The position numbers were made by a program, and so were the translations under genes. Below are positions 46,403-55,576 of a stretch of DNA of 64,000 bases, piece after piece (the first letter of the stretch is position 1; every line of letters begins with the position of its first letter). This stretch comes from Brevibacillus laterosporus (lineage in GTDB: Bacteria; Bacillota; Bacilli; Brevibacillales; Brevibacillaceae). Below the pieces are notes generated by a model that did not search any database, was not told where the DNA came from, and was given only the letters and a program-made list of their open reading frames with translations. Location of the stretch: contig NZ_JAUKFY010000003.1 of assembly GCF_030489605.1 (NCBI RefSeq), positions 186,001 through 250,000 on the forward strand. Reading direction: 5' to 3'.

Positions 46403-46595
46403 CTATATTTTTTTGTGACCATCCATGCGTCCTTCTTTCCTCATTTTTTTCAAATGTAAGGTATTTTCTGTAATAATCAGACAAGCGCCTCATCTAGATT
46501 CAAAAGAACTTTACCTGCTTTTATTCTCGTATGTATGCGGTTCTTACCCTATTTGTAGCAGATCGGGCGTCATGTAAAAAAGCAATGGTTGTGAA

Positions 46596-46650
46596 TGTGA
46601 TAACATTCACAAAACGTTCACTGTCATCTTTCCTAACACGCCCCTATAAT
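46596..46650 (+). promoter_or_regulatory. Fnr box and promoter of the NADH oxidase gene
   Basis: TGTGATAACATTCACA (46596-46611) is a second perfect TGTGA-N6-TCACA site, nested in a longer TTGTGAAT...ATTCACAA palindrome (46589-46612). A TATAAT lies at 46645-46650, about 41 nt from its centre, so the site is at about -53; no good -35 exists. The 480-nt gap 46261-46742 holds these two sites and nothing else recognised. Confidence 0.65.
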
Positions 46651-46742
46651 AAACAGCATAAAAACTATTGCAACAGTGTTTATCATAATAAAAGAGAAAT
46701 AACAGACTTGCACATAAATCCTAACTGCTTGGAGGACTAGCT

Positions 46743-48071
46743 ATGAGAATTGCTGTTATTGGATGCACACATGCCGGAACTGCCGCTATTGTTACTGCTG
46801 CTAAGTTATATCCAGATGCTCACATTACCGTTTATGAACGAAATGACAATATCTCTTTTCTTTCTTGCGGTATTGCCTTGTATGTAGGTGGTGTAGTGAA
46901 AGACCCCCAAGGCTTGTTCTACTCTTCCCCAGCGAAATTAGCTGAGCTTGGCGTGGTTACGAATATGCGCCACGATGTAATCTCAATTGATACAGATCAC
47001 AAAACATTGGTTGTTCGCAATTTAAATACAAATGAAGAGATCATAGATTCCTATGATAAATTAATCGTTACTACTGGTTCTTGGCCAATCATGCCTAACA
47101 TAGCAGGAATTGAACTGGACAATATCGTACTGTCCAAGAATTTTAACCACTCCAATACCATTATTGAAAAAGCAAAAACAGCTAAAAATGTAGTCGTCGT
47201 TGGGGCAGGATACATTGGGATTGAATTAGTCGAAGCCTTTGAAATGAATGGCAAGCAGGTGACTCTCATTGATAGTGCTGATCGAATTCTAAACCGTTAC
47301 CTTGACGAAGAATTTACTCACGTTACCGAAAAAGAATTACGGGATCATGGTGTTACACTTGCTTTAGGTCAAACTGTTACGAAATTTGAAGGCATAGACG
47401 GTAAAGTGACAAAGGTCATCACCACAAAAGGCGAATACGAGGCTGACTTGGTGATTCTATGCATTGGCTTTCGTCCAAATACAGGCTTGCTTGCAGGACA
47501 AGTCGATATGTTGAGTAACGGAGCCGTTATCGTAAATGAATACATGCAAACTAGCAAAACGGATGTGTATGCTGCTGGAGACAGTTGTGCGATTCGCTAC
47601 AATCCCACCGGGCAACACACCTATATTCCTCTCGCCACGAATGCTGTACGCATGGGTACACTAGTTGCCAAGAATCTAGTGACTCCTACCATGGCTTATA
47701 TGGGCACACAAGGAACATCCGGGATTAAAATTTATGATTATAATATTGCTTCTACTGGATTAACAGAAGGGGCTGCTTCAGACTTGGCTATCAATGTGAA
47801 AACAGTCACAATCGAAGACAGCTATCGACCAGAATTCATGCCAGAGCATGAAAAGGTCTTACTAAAAGTAGTCTTCGAAGAGGCTTCCCGCCGCATTATC
47901 GGAGCCCAAATCATGTCCAAGGCTGACTTAACGCAATCCATGAATACCTTATCTGTCTGCATCCAAAATCATATGACAATCGACCAGCTTGCCTTTGTCG
48001 ATTTCTTCTTCCAACCGCATTACAATAAGCCTTGGAACTTCTTAAATCAGGCTGGCTTGCAAGCAATATAG
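46743..48071 (+). CDS. FAD-dependent NADH oxidase (Nox / CoA-disulfide reductase family)
   Basis: Oxidises NADH with oxygen, probably to water, regenerating NAD. Seen: N-terminal FAD loop IAVIGCTHAGTAA (3-15) with His10, the redox-active Cys42 in NISFLSCGIALYVGG, the NAD-binding VVVVGAGYIGIELVEAF near 150-166, and the second FAD motif TDVYAAGDSCA near 271-281. 442 residues, the size of lactic-acid-bacterial water-forming NADH oxidases. ATG behind TTGGAGGAC. CoA-disulfide reductase activity is an alternative. An upstream Fnr box suggests control by oxygen limitation, either activation or repression. Confidence 0.9.
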   Translation: MRIAVIGCTHAGTAAIVTAAKLYPDAHITVYERNDNISFLSCGIALYVGGVVKDPQGLFYSSPAKLAELGVVTNMRHDVISIDTDHKTLVVRNLNTNEEIIDSYDKLIVTTGSWPIMPNIAGIELDNIVLSKNFNHSNTIIEKAKTAKNVVVVGAGYIGIELVEAFEMNGKQVTLIDSADRILNRYLDEEFTHVTEKELRDHGVTLALGQTVTKFEGIDGKVTKVITTKGEYEADLVILCIGFRPNTGLLAGQVDMLSNGAVIVNEYMQTSKTDVYAAGDSCAIRYNPTGQHTYIPLATNAVRMGTLVAKNLVTPTMAYMGTQGTSGIKIYDYNIASTGLTEGAASDLAINVKTVTIEDSYRPEFMPEHEKVLLKVVFEEASRRIIGAQIMSKADLTQSMNTLSVCIQNHMTIDQLAFVDFFFQPHYNKPWNFLNQAGLQAI

Positions 48072-48128
48072 AAAAGCATAGATTCAGCAGCTTGGTACGC
48101 CTATTTGGCAAATCAAGAGGTTATCAGC

Positions 48129-48161
48129 AAAAAGAGCGTCAGCCTAGCTAACGCTCTTTTT
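48129..48161. terminator. Bidirectional intrinsic terminator after the NADH oxidase gene
   Basis: AAAAAGAGCGT (48129-48139) and ACGCTCTTTTT (48151-48161) form an 11-bp stem between convergent genes. Confidence 0.85.
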
Positions 48162-48179
48162 CTCTTATGCCTTTTCAAC

Positions 48180-49130
48180 CTACACGCCAAGCAAGGCTCC
48201 CTGTTCCATTACTTTATGCTCATCTAAATAGAAGTCTGGCTCCATTACAACACAATCAATATGTACACCTGCTGATATGACTCCCCCAAAGGTATTGTTG
48301 CTTCCAAACGCTACATGAATTGTGCTGTATACCTTTTCATCCTCTAAGACAACCCCTGTAATACGAGCTTTATCATTCGTCCCTATTCCAAACTCCGCTA
48401 ATAATCGGCCATCTCCATCGCCCAGCAGCTCCAAAAGCTGTTTTCCGCTTGGGCCCTCTGCGGAAACAATGCGTCCTTTCTCAATTGTAAGCAGGACAGG
48501 CTCTGTTAATTTCCCAATCCCAGCAATGGAACCATCTACAAGAATTTGCCCGGCAGCTGTTCCCTCTAGAGGAGCAATATAAGCTTCTCCGGACGGCAGA
48601 TTACCCGATTCTCCCGGATTGACATACACACCGGTGCTGGGAATTCCCTTTCTTTGCTCAATGGAAAAGCTTAGGGAATAACCCGCTTTGTCAATTCTAA
48701 CTTGCTTAGCTTCTGTCAGCATGCTAGCTACTTCTTCAGTCAGCTCTTTTACTTTGGCATAATCGGCCGCAATAGCGCCTGCCATGAACATATCCTCTGT
48801 TATCCCTGGCATCGTAGCCACCCTGGCTCCTGCTGCTACCGCATTTTTTCGAGCATGCGTATGAGTAAGCGAATGCTTGGTAATCCCAATCACTACGTCA
48901 GCCTTCGTCATAGCGATCGCTACGGCTTCAGGAGGCTCCTCTCCCGATTTGGCACGCTCCTGCATAACCATGAGTAGGGCTTGGGCTCCTAGACTTCTTC
49001 CTGCTTCATAGAGAGCCTCTGCTAGGTTTTTCTTGGAGTCATCCGTTACAACTAAAAGAGTTTCACCAGCTTTTACTCCCAATGAGCTTTGCAGCACACT
49101 TTTACTAATTTCAATGATGGATTGTTGCAT
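48180..49130 (-). CDS. M29-like aminopeptidase (thermophilic aminopeptidase T family)
   Basis: Predicted metal-dependent leucyl-type aminopeptidase. The start at 49130 is chosen because GAAAGGTGG lies 5 nt before that ATG; a GTG three codons earlier sits inside the ribosome site. Seen: VKAGETLLVVTDD (about 19-31), KHSLTHTHARKNAVAAGAR, NPGESGNLPSGEAYIAPLEG (about 171-190, acidic metal-site region), LAEFGIGTNDKARITG (about 246) and a closing FGGVISAGVHIDCVVMEPDFYLD with His. 316 residues, shorter than classic M29 enzymes (about 410), as in the related group annotated as leucyl aminopeptidase. Physiological peptide unknown. Confidence 0.8.
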   Translation of the reverse strand: MQQSIIEISKSVLQSSLGVKAGETLLVVTDDSKKNLAEALYEAGRSLGAQALLMVMQERAKSGEEPPEAVAIAMTKADVVIGITKHSLTHTHARKNAVAAGARVATMPGITEDMFMAGAIAADYAKVKELTEEVASMLTEAKQVRIDKAGYSLSFSIEQRKGIPSTGVYVNPGESGNLPSGEAYIAPLEGTAAGQILVDGSIAGIGKLTEPVLLTIEKGRIVSAEGPSGKQLLELLGDGDGRLLAEFGIGTNDKARITGVVLEDEKVYSTIHVAFGSNNTFGGVISAGVHIDCVVMEPDFYLDEHKVMEQGALLGV

Positions 49131-49301
49131 ATGAACCACCTTTCTCCTAGCGTCTTAGAAATTTTATTTACACATTCCGAAATATACTTTACCATGATCA
49201 CCTTACATAGGCACAGCTTGGATCAATCCGCTCTACTGTCGTATTCGGAGACAAATCCGGTATTTCTTTAACACCTGCCGTGAAATTTGCCTCTCTGTTT
49301 C

Positions 49302-49841
49302 CTAGCAATGAACGATCTCACCGATATAGCAATAATACGGATCATCTGCAATCACATGCTCCTGCCTAATCTCTTCGGACAGGACAGGTGCAGTAATTTC
49401 TTGAGCCACGATCACCTTACATTCATAATAACGCTCACAGTTGCCGATCACAGGTGTATCAATAACCCGAGAGTCTGCAAGGGTTAATTGGCATGTAGAG
49501 ATTTTATCCACCGTACGACCGGATTGTGTTCCACAGGCAAAGAGCTTTTCTCCCATATCATTTGAAAAAGGAACACTAACTGTAAACTCCTGAGAAGCCT
49601 GTAAAAGCTGGGTGGTATGCCTGCTTTTACGCACCATCACTGTCAGCGTCGGTTTTCCGTATAGAAAACCAATGCTCCCCCAAGCAATTGTCATCGTGTT
49701 GATCTCTTCTCCTGCCTTGGTTGTTAGAAAAGCCCCTCTTCGATGCAGCCAGTCTGTTGCAAGCTCCATTTGCTCTAGAAAAGCCGCGGGCATTTGATTT
49801 TTCGGTTCATGATCTTCTCTATTCCTTAGCTGTTGATCCAT
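49302..49841 (-). CDS. Flavin reductase-like FMN-binding protein
   Basis: Member of the flavin_reduct (split-barrel) family, which reduces free flavin or uses bound FMN. The start at 49841 is chosen because AAAGGGTG lies 7 nt before the ATG; the frame is open further upstream but without a site. Seen: RRGAFLTTKAGEEINTMTIAW (about 35-55), GSIGFLYGKPTLTVMVRKSRHT, QEFTVSVPFSN and ACGTQSGRTVDK (about 123-134), closing YYCYIGEIVH. 179 residues. No partner oxygenase is adjacent. Confidence 0.85.
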   Translation of the reverse strand: MDQQLRNREDHEPKNQMPAAFLEQMELATDWLHRRGAFLTTKAGEEINTMTIAWGSIGFLYGKPTLTVMVRKSRHTTQLLQASQEFTVSVPFSNDMGEKLFACGTQSGRTVDKISTCQLTLADSRVIDTPVIGNCERYYECKVIVAQEITAPVLSEEIRQEHVIADDPYYCYIGEIVHC

Positions 49842-49941
49842 CAAAAACACCCTTTCGATGTTTATCTTCCCTTTCATTGTACTGAGGATTTCTCCCTTGT
49901 CCCTTCTCTCTTTTTGACAAAAGCATGACGCACTTTTACAG

Positions 49942-49975
49942 CAAAAAACCCACCCCATGTATAAACACAGGATGG
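49942..49975 (-). terminator. Intrinsic terminator of the APC permease gene
   Basis: On the minus strand CCATCCTGTGT (49975-49965), loop TTAT, ACATGGGGTGG (49960-49950; three G-U pairs), then GTTTTTTG. Confidence 0.85.
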
Positions 49976-49989
49976 ATTCGCTCTTACGC

Positions 49990-51414
49990 TTACTTATTAT
50001 TTGTCAGTTTAGCAATCAACGGCAGGATCAGACCCAAACCTAACAACACGAACGGAGTCGCGATATTAAGTGTAATTTGGAAGTACCATTCTGATGTAAA
50101 CGCAGGTACTTTCGGGAACATCCCCATCAAGCAGGCAAAGGCAGTGAAGACAAAACACCAACCACCAATTAACAGGCCAAACTTATTATTTTTCACAAAT
50201 TGATATTCAGACGTAAATTTATCCGCCATTTTCATAACAGCAATGTATGCGGCGAATACCCATAAGTAACGAAGCGGCATAACCACAGAGTTTAAGTCTA
50301 ACAACCAGTTAAACAATGTATTAATATTACCGATCCCGAGAGCTGGTACGATGATGAGAATACCTACTAGAATCGCAGTCAAGATATAACCATTAGTAGG
50401 GGTACCCTTGTCATTGCTTTTCAAAAGCTTTCTTGGAATGTATTTCTCATCAGCATCTAATAGCAACACCTTCAATGGCGCATCAATAGAGAAGGCCAAT
50501 GCTGAAATTTGGGCCAATGTATTGGAAATCGCATACAAAATTAAGAACGTGTTACCAATTCCGTAGTAGTTACCCAGCATTTGGAACGCATAGTATTGAC
50601 CATTCATTTTTAAGTCAGCAGGAATGTTATTCGCATCAAACATAATCCCCATGGCATACGAGCCTAAGAGCGCACAGACAGCAACCATGATCGCTAGAAT
50701 CAACATCCCTCTTGGGAACTCACGAGTCGGGTTATTCGTGAAGTTGACATACGGTGCGATCTTTTCTGCCCCACCTACCGCAAAGACCAGCATGGATAAG
50801 GTAGTAAAATAAGCAAAATTAAATTCAGGAATGAATGTGCTGACCGTCATATTGGTTGTTGCAACACTTACGCCTGTGAGTGCTGGTGCCGTAACAGCTA
50901 ACAAAATGTACAACAAGGACATCACAAATACAGAAATACCGGCAACTGTCCCAATTCGCTTTAAGGACGAAATACCTTTAGAAGCAATCCATACAAAGAG
51001 TAAAAAGATAGCTAAACAAGCTAATTGAATGACCAACGTAGAATATTGGTCGAGTACCTTACCACTGCCTGTAAATGTCCAGCCTAGTGCAATCAAGATA
51101 GCCTGAGGCTTTTGTGCCAGATATGGAATGTGAACAGCCCAGTAGGTCCATGCTGCCAAATAAGCAATATTAGGACCCATCGTTTCTTTAATCCAGGTAC
51201 TGACACCGCCCTTACCATCTTTAAAGGTAGAACCTAATTGACCCACCATTAAGGCATAAGGAATAAAATATAAGGCAATAATCAAAACCCAAGAGGTAAT
51301 GACTTGTAATCCTTGGTTGGCATAGTTATTAACAACGTTACCAAAGCCCCAAACTGCTACAAACGCCATTAACGCAATATTATACCATCGGAGTTTTTTT
51401 GCATCCGCTCCCAT
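49990..51414 (-). CDS. APC superfamily amino acid permease
   Basis: Twelve-segment amino-acid/amine transporter. Seen: N-terminal WYNIALMAFVAVWGFGNVVNN (about 10-30, the glycine-rich first helix), LVFAVGGAEKIAPYVN (about 206-221, helix 6 region), NTLAQISALAFSIDAPLKVLL near 288-308, and a terminal pair of hydrophobic segments. 474 residues. It resembles the glutamate/GABA-antiporter and YjeM-like group rather than AAT-type permeases, but the substrate is uncertain. ATG behind GGAAGGAG with an 11-nt gap. Monocistronic with a strong terminator. Confidence 0.88.
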   Translation of the reverse strand: MGADAKKLRWYNIALMAFVAVWGFGNVVNNYANQGLQVITSWVLIIALYFIPYALMVGQLGSTFKDGKGGVSTWIKETMGPNIAYLAAWTYWAVHIPYLAQKPQAILIALGWTFTGSGKVLDQYSTLVIQLACLAIFLLFVWIASKGISSLKRIGTVAGISVFVMSLLYILLAVTAPALTGVSVATTNMTVSTFIPEFNFAYFTTLSMLVFAVGGAEKIAPYVNFTNNPTREFPRGMLILAIMVAVCALLGSYAMGIMFDANNIPADLKMNGQYYAFQMLGNYYGIGNTFLILYAISNTLAQISALAFSIDAPLKVLLLDADEKYIPRKLLKSNDKGTPTNGYILTAILVGILIIVPALGIGNINTLFNWLLDLNSVVMPLRYLWVFAAYIAVMKMADKFTSEYQFVKNNKFGLLIGGWCFVFTAFACLMGMFPKVPAFTSEWYFQITLNIATPFVLLGLGLILPLIAKLTNNK

Positions 51415-51619
51415 ATAAAGAATTTCTCCTTCCTGAAATGAAAAAATATACAGAGAACTAACATTTCCCCTTGTAAATTATAAAGGAGGACTTGATCTAT
51501 TCCTATAACGAAATCAAAATATTTTTGTCTTTTTATTAATAGTTAAAAAATCTAAAATATAATCATGAAGCATAAAATTTATCATTACCAAAGAAAGCGT
51601 TTTTATAAATATCTATCAA

Positions 51620-51663
51620 AAAAATAAAAAGAGCAGTTACATTGGTTACACGTAACTGCTCTT
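51620..51663 (-). terminator. Intrinsic terminator of the glycerophosphodiester operon
   Basis: On the minus strand AAGAGCAGTTAC (51663-51652) pairs with GTAACTGCTCTT (51640-51629), followed by TTTATTTTTTT; it ends the long glpP-to-phosphodiesterase transcript. Confidence 0.9.
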
Positions 51664-51677
51664 CCTGGTTCAACCTT

Positions 51678-52427
51678 CTATTTTTTCTCTGACTCTTGTC
51701 GTTCAGCGTGCCAAGAAAGCATTCGGTCAGGATGATTGGTACAAATATACAGATGGGGATGCCATTCTCCTATTCGCTTCATCTCATGTTCATCATCAAT
51801 CGTCCAAGCAAATATTTCGTAGCCTTTCTCCAGCATCATGTGTACAAAATCTTTTGTCAGATAAGGATAGGCCATGGACAGAATGGTTGCTCCTGTTTCC
51901 TCTAGCTGTTCACGTAACAGAACTGGTTTGCCCGCTATAATTAATCCCGTTTTTATCGAGGGTTGCAGTCCTTTGACCTTTTTTATGATTTCGTGATCAA
52001 AAGAGGTGAGACAAACCTGTGAAGTAAACTCATATGCTTCTACCAGCTCCACGACCTTTTCAGCTAGTCGCGGATATAGATTTCCTGCTGTCTTTAGCTC
52101 TACATTAAGGCGGCAAGTATGCTGCGACACAGCTTGAAACAATTCCTCCAAGGCGGGAATGGTTTCATCAGAAAATTCCTCAGCAAACCAGCTTCCTGCA
52201 CTCGATTGACGCAATTGTTCAAATGTATGGTCTTTGACTAGCCCTGATCCGTTTGTAGTGCGTTCTAGCGTAAAATCATGAATGAGCACAGGAACCTCAT
52301 CCTTGGATAGCTGTACATCAACCTCAATTGCCTGAATGCCCGGTTCTGCTAAGGCAAGCTTAATAGCTGCCATCGTATTTTCAGGTGCCCTCCCTGACCA
52401 GCCTCGGTGTGCCATGCAGTAGCCCAT
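51678..52427 (-). CDS. Glycerophosphodiester phosphodiesterase (GlpQ/UgpQ-like, cytoplasmic)
   Basis: Hydrolyses glycerophosphodiesters to glycerol-3-phosphate and an alcohol. Seen: the GDPD catalytic opening AHRGWSGRAPENTMAA (6-21), IEVDVQLSKDEVPVLIHD (about 35-52), LNVELKTAG, and a closing FAWTIDDEHEMKR. 249 residues with no signal peptide, so it acts inside the cell like E. coli UgpQ. It starts 14 nt after the binding-protein stop and is the last gene of the operon. Its product is the metabolite sensed by GlpP, encoded at the front of the same operon. Confidence 0.93.
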   Translation of the reverse strand: MGYCMAHRGWSGRAPENTMAAIKLALAEPGIQAIEVDVQLSKDEVPVLIHDFTLERTTNGSGLVKDHTFEQLRQSSAGSWFAEEFSDETIPALEELFQAVSQHTCRLNVELKTAGNLYPRLAEKVVELVEAYEFTSQVCLTSFDHEIIKKVKGLQPSIKTGLIIAGKPVLLREQLEETGATILSMAYPYLTKDFVHMMLEKGYEIFAWTIDDEHEMKRIGEWHPHLYICTNHPDRMLSWHAERQESEKK

Positions 52428-52441
52428 ATAAGATTCTCCCC

Positions 52442-53758
52442 CTATTTCTTCAACAATTTTTGCCCCTTTTCCACAGCCTTTGATAGTGCCTCGTCAATAC
52501 TGGCCTGACCTAAAATGACACGTTGAATTTCCGTCATAATTACTTCCTGCAGCTCTTTATAGCCCGGTACCATTGGGCGCGGCTTACCATACTCTAACTG
52601 CTTCACAGCTACTTGGAAGTTCGGATCCTGTTCATACACTTTTTTCATCTCATCTGATTGAATTGCCTCCGATGTGACTGGCATGTACCCTGTCTCCGCT
52701 GACCATACACTTGTTTGCGGCGTATCAGTAATCCACTTCACGAACTCCCACGCCGCCTTCTTTTCTTTTTCAGATGATTTTTGTAGAATTACTAAATTTG
52801 CCCCACCTGCTGGCACTCCGAAATCCTTATTAGCCGGCAAGAAAGCCGTTCCTACATCAAACTTGGCTTTTTCCCGCATTCCCTTCAGCTCACCAGTAGT
52901 TGTAAAGATCATCCCTACTTGCTGATTTAAGAAATCCTGCGCGGCTACATCCCATGCATTGTACTTCTCACCTGGAGGAGCTTTCATGATTCCTTCTTTT
53001 AACATGCTCATCCAAAATTCCAACGGCGCTTTCCCTGCCTCTGTATGAATTACTAAGCTCTTGCCGTCCTCGCTTAAAATTTGTCCGCCGCTCTCGAACA
53101 CCAGCGCTTCATAGAACCAAATATCAATGGGCGTAGAAAATCCGTATCTTTTGGTTTTTCCGCCTTCCTTTTTTGTGAGCTTTTGAGAAAAATGGCGTAA
53201 TTCCTCCCAGGTTTTTGGACCATTTGGATCAAGTCCTTCTTTCTTCAATAAATCGCGATTGAGATATAGCAAAGGAGTGGAGCGGTTAAAGGGAACGGCA
53301 TATAATTTATCCTTCCAATAGGAGTTGCCCATAAGACCAGGATTGTATTTCTTCTCTTCTCCAGCAGCATACGGGCCTAGATCCTCCAACACCCTCGCAT
53401 CCGCAAAGGCGCCAATGGAAGCAATCTCAACCATCGTAACATCAGGCTGATTCCCGGCTGTGACCGCTGATAACACCTTAGTATGATTCTCGTAGTAGCT
53501 TCCTTGATAAGAGGGCTTCACCACAATATCCTTATGCGTTTGATTAAATTCCTTTACAAGCTTTTGAACCATTTCCCCATTGTGACCGCCTACTGCATAC
53601 CAGAAGTCAATCTCAACAGGCTGGGCAGATGTTGTTGCTTCCTGACTTGCTGCTGTCCCCTGTTCAGCAGTTCCTGCTGCCTGCTGCTGAGCACAGCCTG
53701 CCAGCATTCCTGACAAGCCTACTGTACACATTAGAATTGATAAGCCCCACTTTTTCAC
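52442..53758 (-). CDS. ugpB: Glycerol-3-phosphate-type ABC transporter, substrate-binding lipoprotein (UgpB-like)
   Basis: Extracellular receptor of a carbohydrate-family (CUT1) importer. Seen: signal peptide with lipobox LAG-C22, then the UgpB-like opening VEIDFWYAVGGHNGEMVQKLVKEF (about 47-70), GNQPDVTMVEIASIGAF, YAVPFNRSTPLLYLN (about 165-179), QDFLNQQVGMIFTTTGEL and a terminal YGKPRPMVPGYKELQEVI. 438 residues. GTG start behind AAGGAGGG. Specificity for glycerol-3-phosphate or glycerophosphodiesters is inferred from GlpP and the phosphodiesterase in the operon. Confidence 0.88.
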   Translation of the reverse strand: MKKWGLSILMCTVGLSGMLAGCAQQQAAGTAEQGTAASQEATTSAQPVEIDFWYAVGGHNGEMVQKLVKEFNQTHKDIVVKPSYQGSYYENHTKVLSAVTAGNQPDVTMVEIASIGAFADARVLEDLGPYAAGEEKKYNPGLMGNSYWKDKLYAVPFNRSTPLLYLNRDLLKKEGLDPNGPKTWEELRHFSQKLTKKEGGKTKRYGFSTPIDIWFYEALVFESGGQILSEDGKSLVIHTEAGKAPLEFWMSMLKEGIMKAPPGEKYNAWDVAAQDFLNQQVGMIFTTTGELKGMREKAKFDVGTAFLPANKDFGVPAGGANLVILQKSSEKEKKAAWEFVKWITDTPQTSVWSAETGYMPVTSEAIQSDEMKKVYEQDPNFQVAVKQLEYGKPRPMVPGYKELQEVIMTEIQRVILGQASIDEALSKAVEKGQKLLKK

Positions 53759-53782
53759 ATTCTTGCCCTCCTTGACATTCGG

Positions 53783-54610
53783 TTATTTGGATTGATAAAC
53801 AAACGCGCTAATAATATGGCGCTGAGCGAAAAAGAAAATCAGCAGTATCGGGAACACCAAAATCATATTCCCCGCCATAATCACATTCCACTGACTGCCT
53901 CCGTCAGCCGCTTTCAGCATGGAAATTCCTATCGGTAATGTGCGCACCTCGTTACTGTTGGTCATGATGAGCGGCCAAAAGTAATCATTCCAGTGATAAA
54001 TGAAGCTAAATAGTCCAAATGTGACCAGCACATGCTTTGCCATAGGAGCCATAATGGTCCACATGATCTTCCACTCAGATGCATGATCCAACCGTGCCGC
54101 CTCAATTACCTCGTCTGGTACCTGCATAAAGGCCTGGCGTAATAAAAAAATACCGAAGGCACTCGCCCCATAAGGCAATATCAATGACCATAAGGTGTTC
54201 ACGAGCCCCCAATTGCTCATCTCCACGTAGATTGGCAGAAAGATCACCTGAGGCGGAATCATCAGAGCGATTAAGGTGACGCCAAACAGAAAATTTCTTC
54301 CCCGAAAGCGATACCTTGCAAATGCATAGGCAGCAGGTACAGCCGTTAAGATTTGAAGAAACAAAATACCAAGCGCTACCAGCAGGCTGTTTAGTAAATA
54401 AGTAAAGAATGGCCCCGAGCCCCAAGCGATTACAAAGTTCTGAAACTGCAAAGACTCAGGCCACCAGGTAGGCGGAAATTGAAAGACCTCAGGCAATGTT
54501 TTAAAAGCAGTCAACGCCATCCATAGAAAAGGAAAGACAAAGATGAGCGATACAGCTAGTAACATCATCCATTCAAGCGTTTGAAGCAAAAGGTGTCCTA
54601 CTTGCCTCAC
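53783..54610 (-). CDS. ugpE: Glycerol-3-phosphate-type ABC permease (UgpE-like)
   Basis: MalG-class membrane subunit. Seen: N-terminal membrane segment 12-34, the CUT1 motif FPFLWMALTAFKTLPEVFQFPP (about 25-46), and the EAA loop EVIEAARLDHASEWKIMWTI followed by MAPMAKHV (about 172-200). Six membrane segments in 275 residues. GTG start behind GGGAGAGA. It lies 15 nt after ugpA and 24 nt before the binding-protein gene. Confidence 0.9.
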   Translation of the reverse strand: MRQVGHLLLQTLEWMMLLAVSLIFVFPFLWMALTAFKTLPEVFQFPPTWWPESLQFQNFVIAWGSGPFFTYLLNSLLVALGILFLQILTAVPAAYAFARYRFRGRNFLFGVTLIALMIPPQVIFLPIYVEMSNWGLVNTLWSLILPYGASAFGIFLLRQAFMQVPDEVIEAARLDHASEWKIMWTIMAPMAKHVLVTFGLFSFIYHWNDYFWPLIMTNSNEVRTLPIGISMLKAADGGSQWNVIMAGNMILVFPILLIFFFAQRHIISAFVYQSK

Positions 54611-54625
54611 TTGTCATCTCTCCCT

Positions 54626-55576
54626 TTAGCGATAGTGAACACGTTTTTCCATAAATAAAAAGTGCAGAAGAGTAACCACTCCGATGAGTCCCAATAGTAA
54701 AACAGACGCGGCCGAAGCAATCCCCCCATTGTAGAAATCCATTCCCTGTTCATAGATATAGAAGACAAGCATATTTGTGCTATTAACAGGACCTCCCTGC
54801 GTCATGATATAAATCGTGTCAAAAACTTGAAAGGAGGAGATGATGTTAATGACCGTTAGAAAAAATAAAGTGGGAGACAGCATCGGCAGTGTAATTTTGC
54901 GCAGCGTTTTCCATTTACTTGCCTGATCTAAGCTGGCCGCCTCGTAGAGATCTTTCGGTATGCTTTGCAGTCCCGCAATAAAGACTAGCGTGTTATAACC
55001 TACACCCTTCCAAACGCTGACCAGAATGAGTGAAATCAGCGCACTTTTGGTATCACTAAGCCATGTATAAGCAGGTAATCCGATGAATTCCAGAAGGGCG
55101 TTCAATAAACCGTATTGCGGGTCCATAAGCCACATCCAAAGCATGGATACTGACACCAGAGAAATGATATGCGGGCTAAAAACCGCTGCTTGCATAATTC
55201 CATAAATTTTAGCTGTTCGATTTAGCCAAAGAGCCAGAAAAAATGCTAACAAAATACTGATAGACACCGTACCAATCGTGAACACAATCGTATTAAGAAG
55301 CACGAGATGAAAATCTGGTTCTTGGAATAGTTCTTGAAAGTTAGCAAAGCCTACCCATTCGATCTCACCCAAATTCAACAACGCCCAATCATGAAAGCTG
55401 AGATAAATCATGTAACCGATCGGAAATAAGAAAAACAGCGTAAAAAACAACAAAGCAGGAGTAACGTATGCATAAGGACGAACATGTTCCAAAAATTTCG
55501 TTCTCATCATCTGTTCCCGAGACCAGACCGATGGAGTAGGCAGCGATTTGGTTTCTGTTGCAGCCACCTTTTCCAT
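54626..55576 (-). CDS. ugpA: Glycerol-3-phosphate-type ABC permease (UgpA-like)
   Basis: MalF-class membrane subunit. Seen: membrane segment about 36-60 (YVTPALLFFTLFFLFPIGYM), FHDWALLNLGEIEWVGFANF, and the EAA loop KDLYEAASLDQASKWKTLRK followed by ITLPMLSP (about 213-240). 316 residues, slightly longer than E. coli UgpA (295) because of a polar N-terminal extension. The ATG abuts the ugpC stop (TAAATG), so translation is probably coupled. Confidence 0.9.
   Translation of the reverse strand: MEKVAATETKSLPTPSVWSREQMMRTKFLEHVRPYAYVTPALLFFTLFFLFPIGYMIYLSFHDWALLNLGEIEWVGFANFQELFQEPDFHLVLLNTIVFTIGTVSISILLAFFLALWLNRTAKIYGIMQAAVFSPHIISLVSVSMLWMWLMDPQYGLLNALLEFIGLPAYTWLSDTKSALISLILVSVWKGVGYNTLVFIAGLQSIPKDLYEAASLDQASKWKTLRKITLPMLSPTLFFLTVINIISSFQVFDTIYIMTQGGPVNSTNMLVFYIYEQGMDFYNGGIASAASVLLLGLIGVVTLLHFLFMEKRVHYR

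Noticed and set aside
46589-46612. Rex operator (TTGTGAA...TTCACAA)
   Set aside because: The half-sites are too far apart for the Rex consensus, while the nested TGTGA-N6-TCACA is an exact Fnr-type site.
49842-49958. N-terminal extension of the flavin reductase frame
   Set aside because: Cys-rich, unlike the family, and the only good ribosome site lies before the ATG at 49841.
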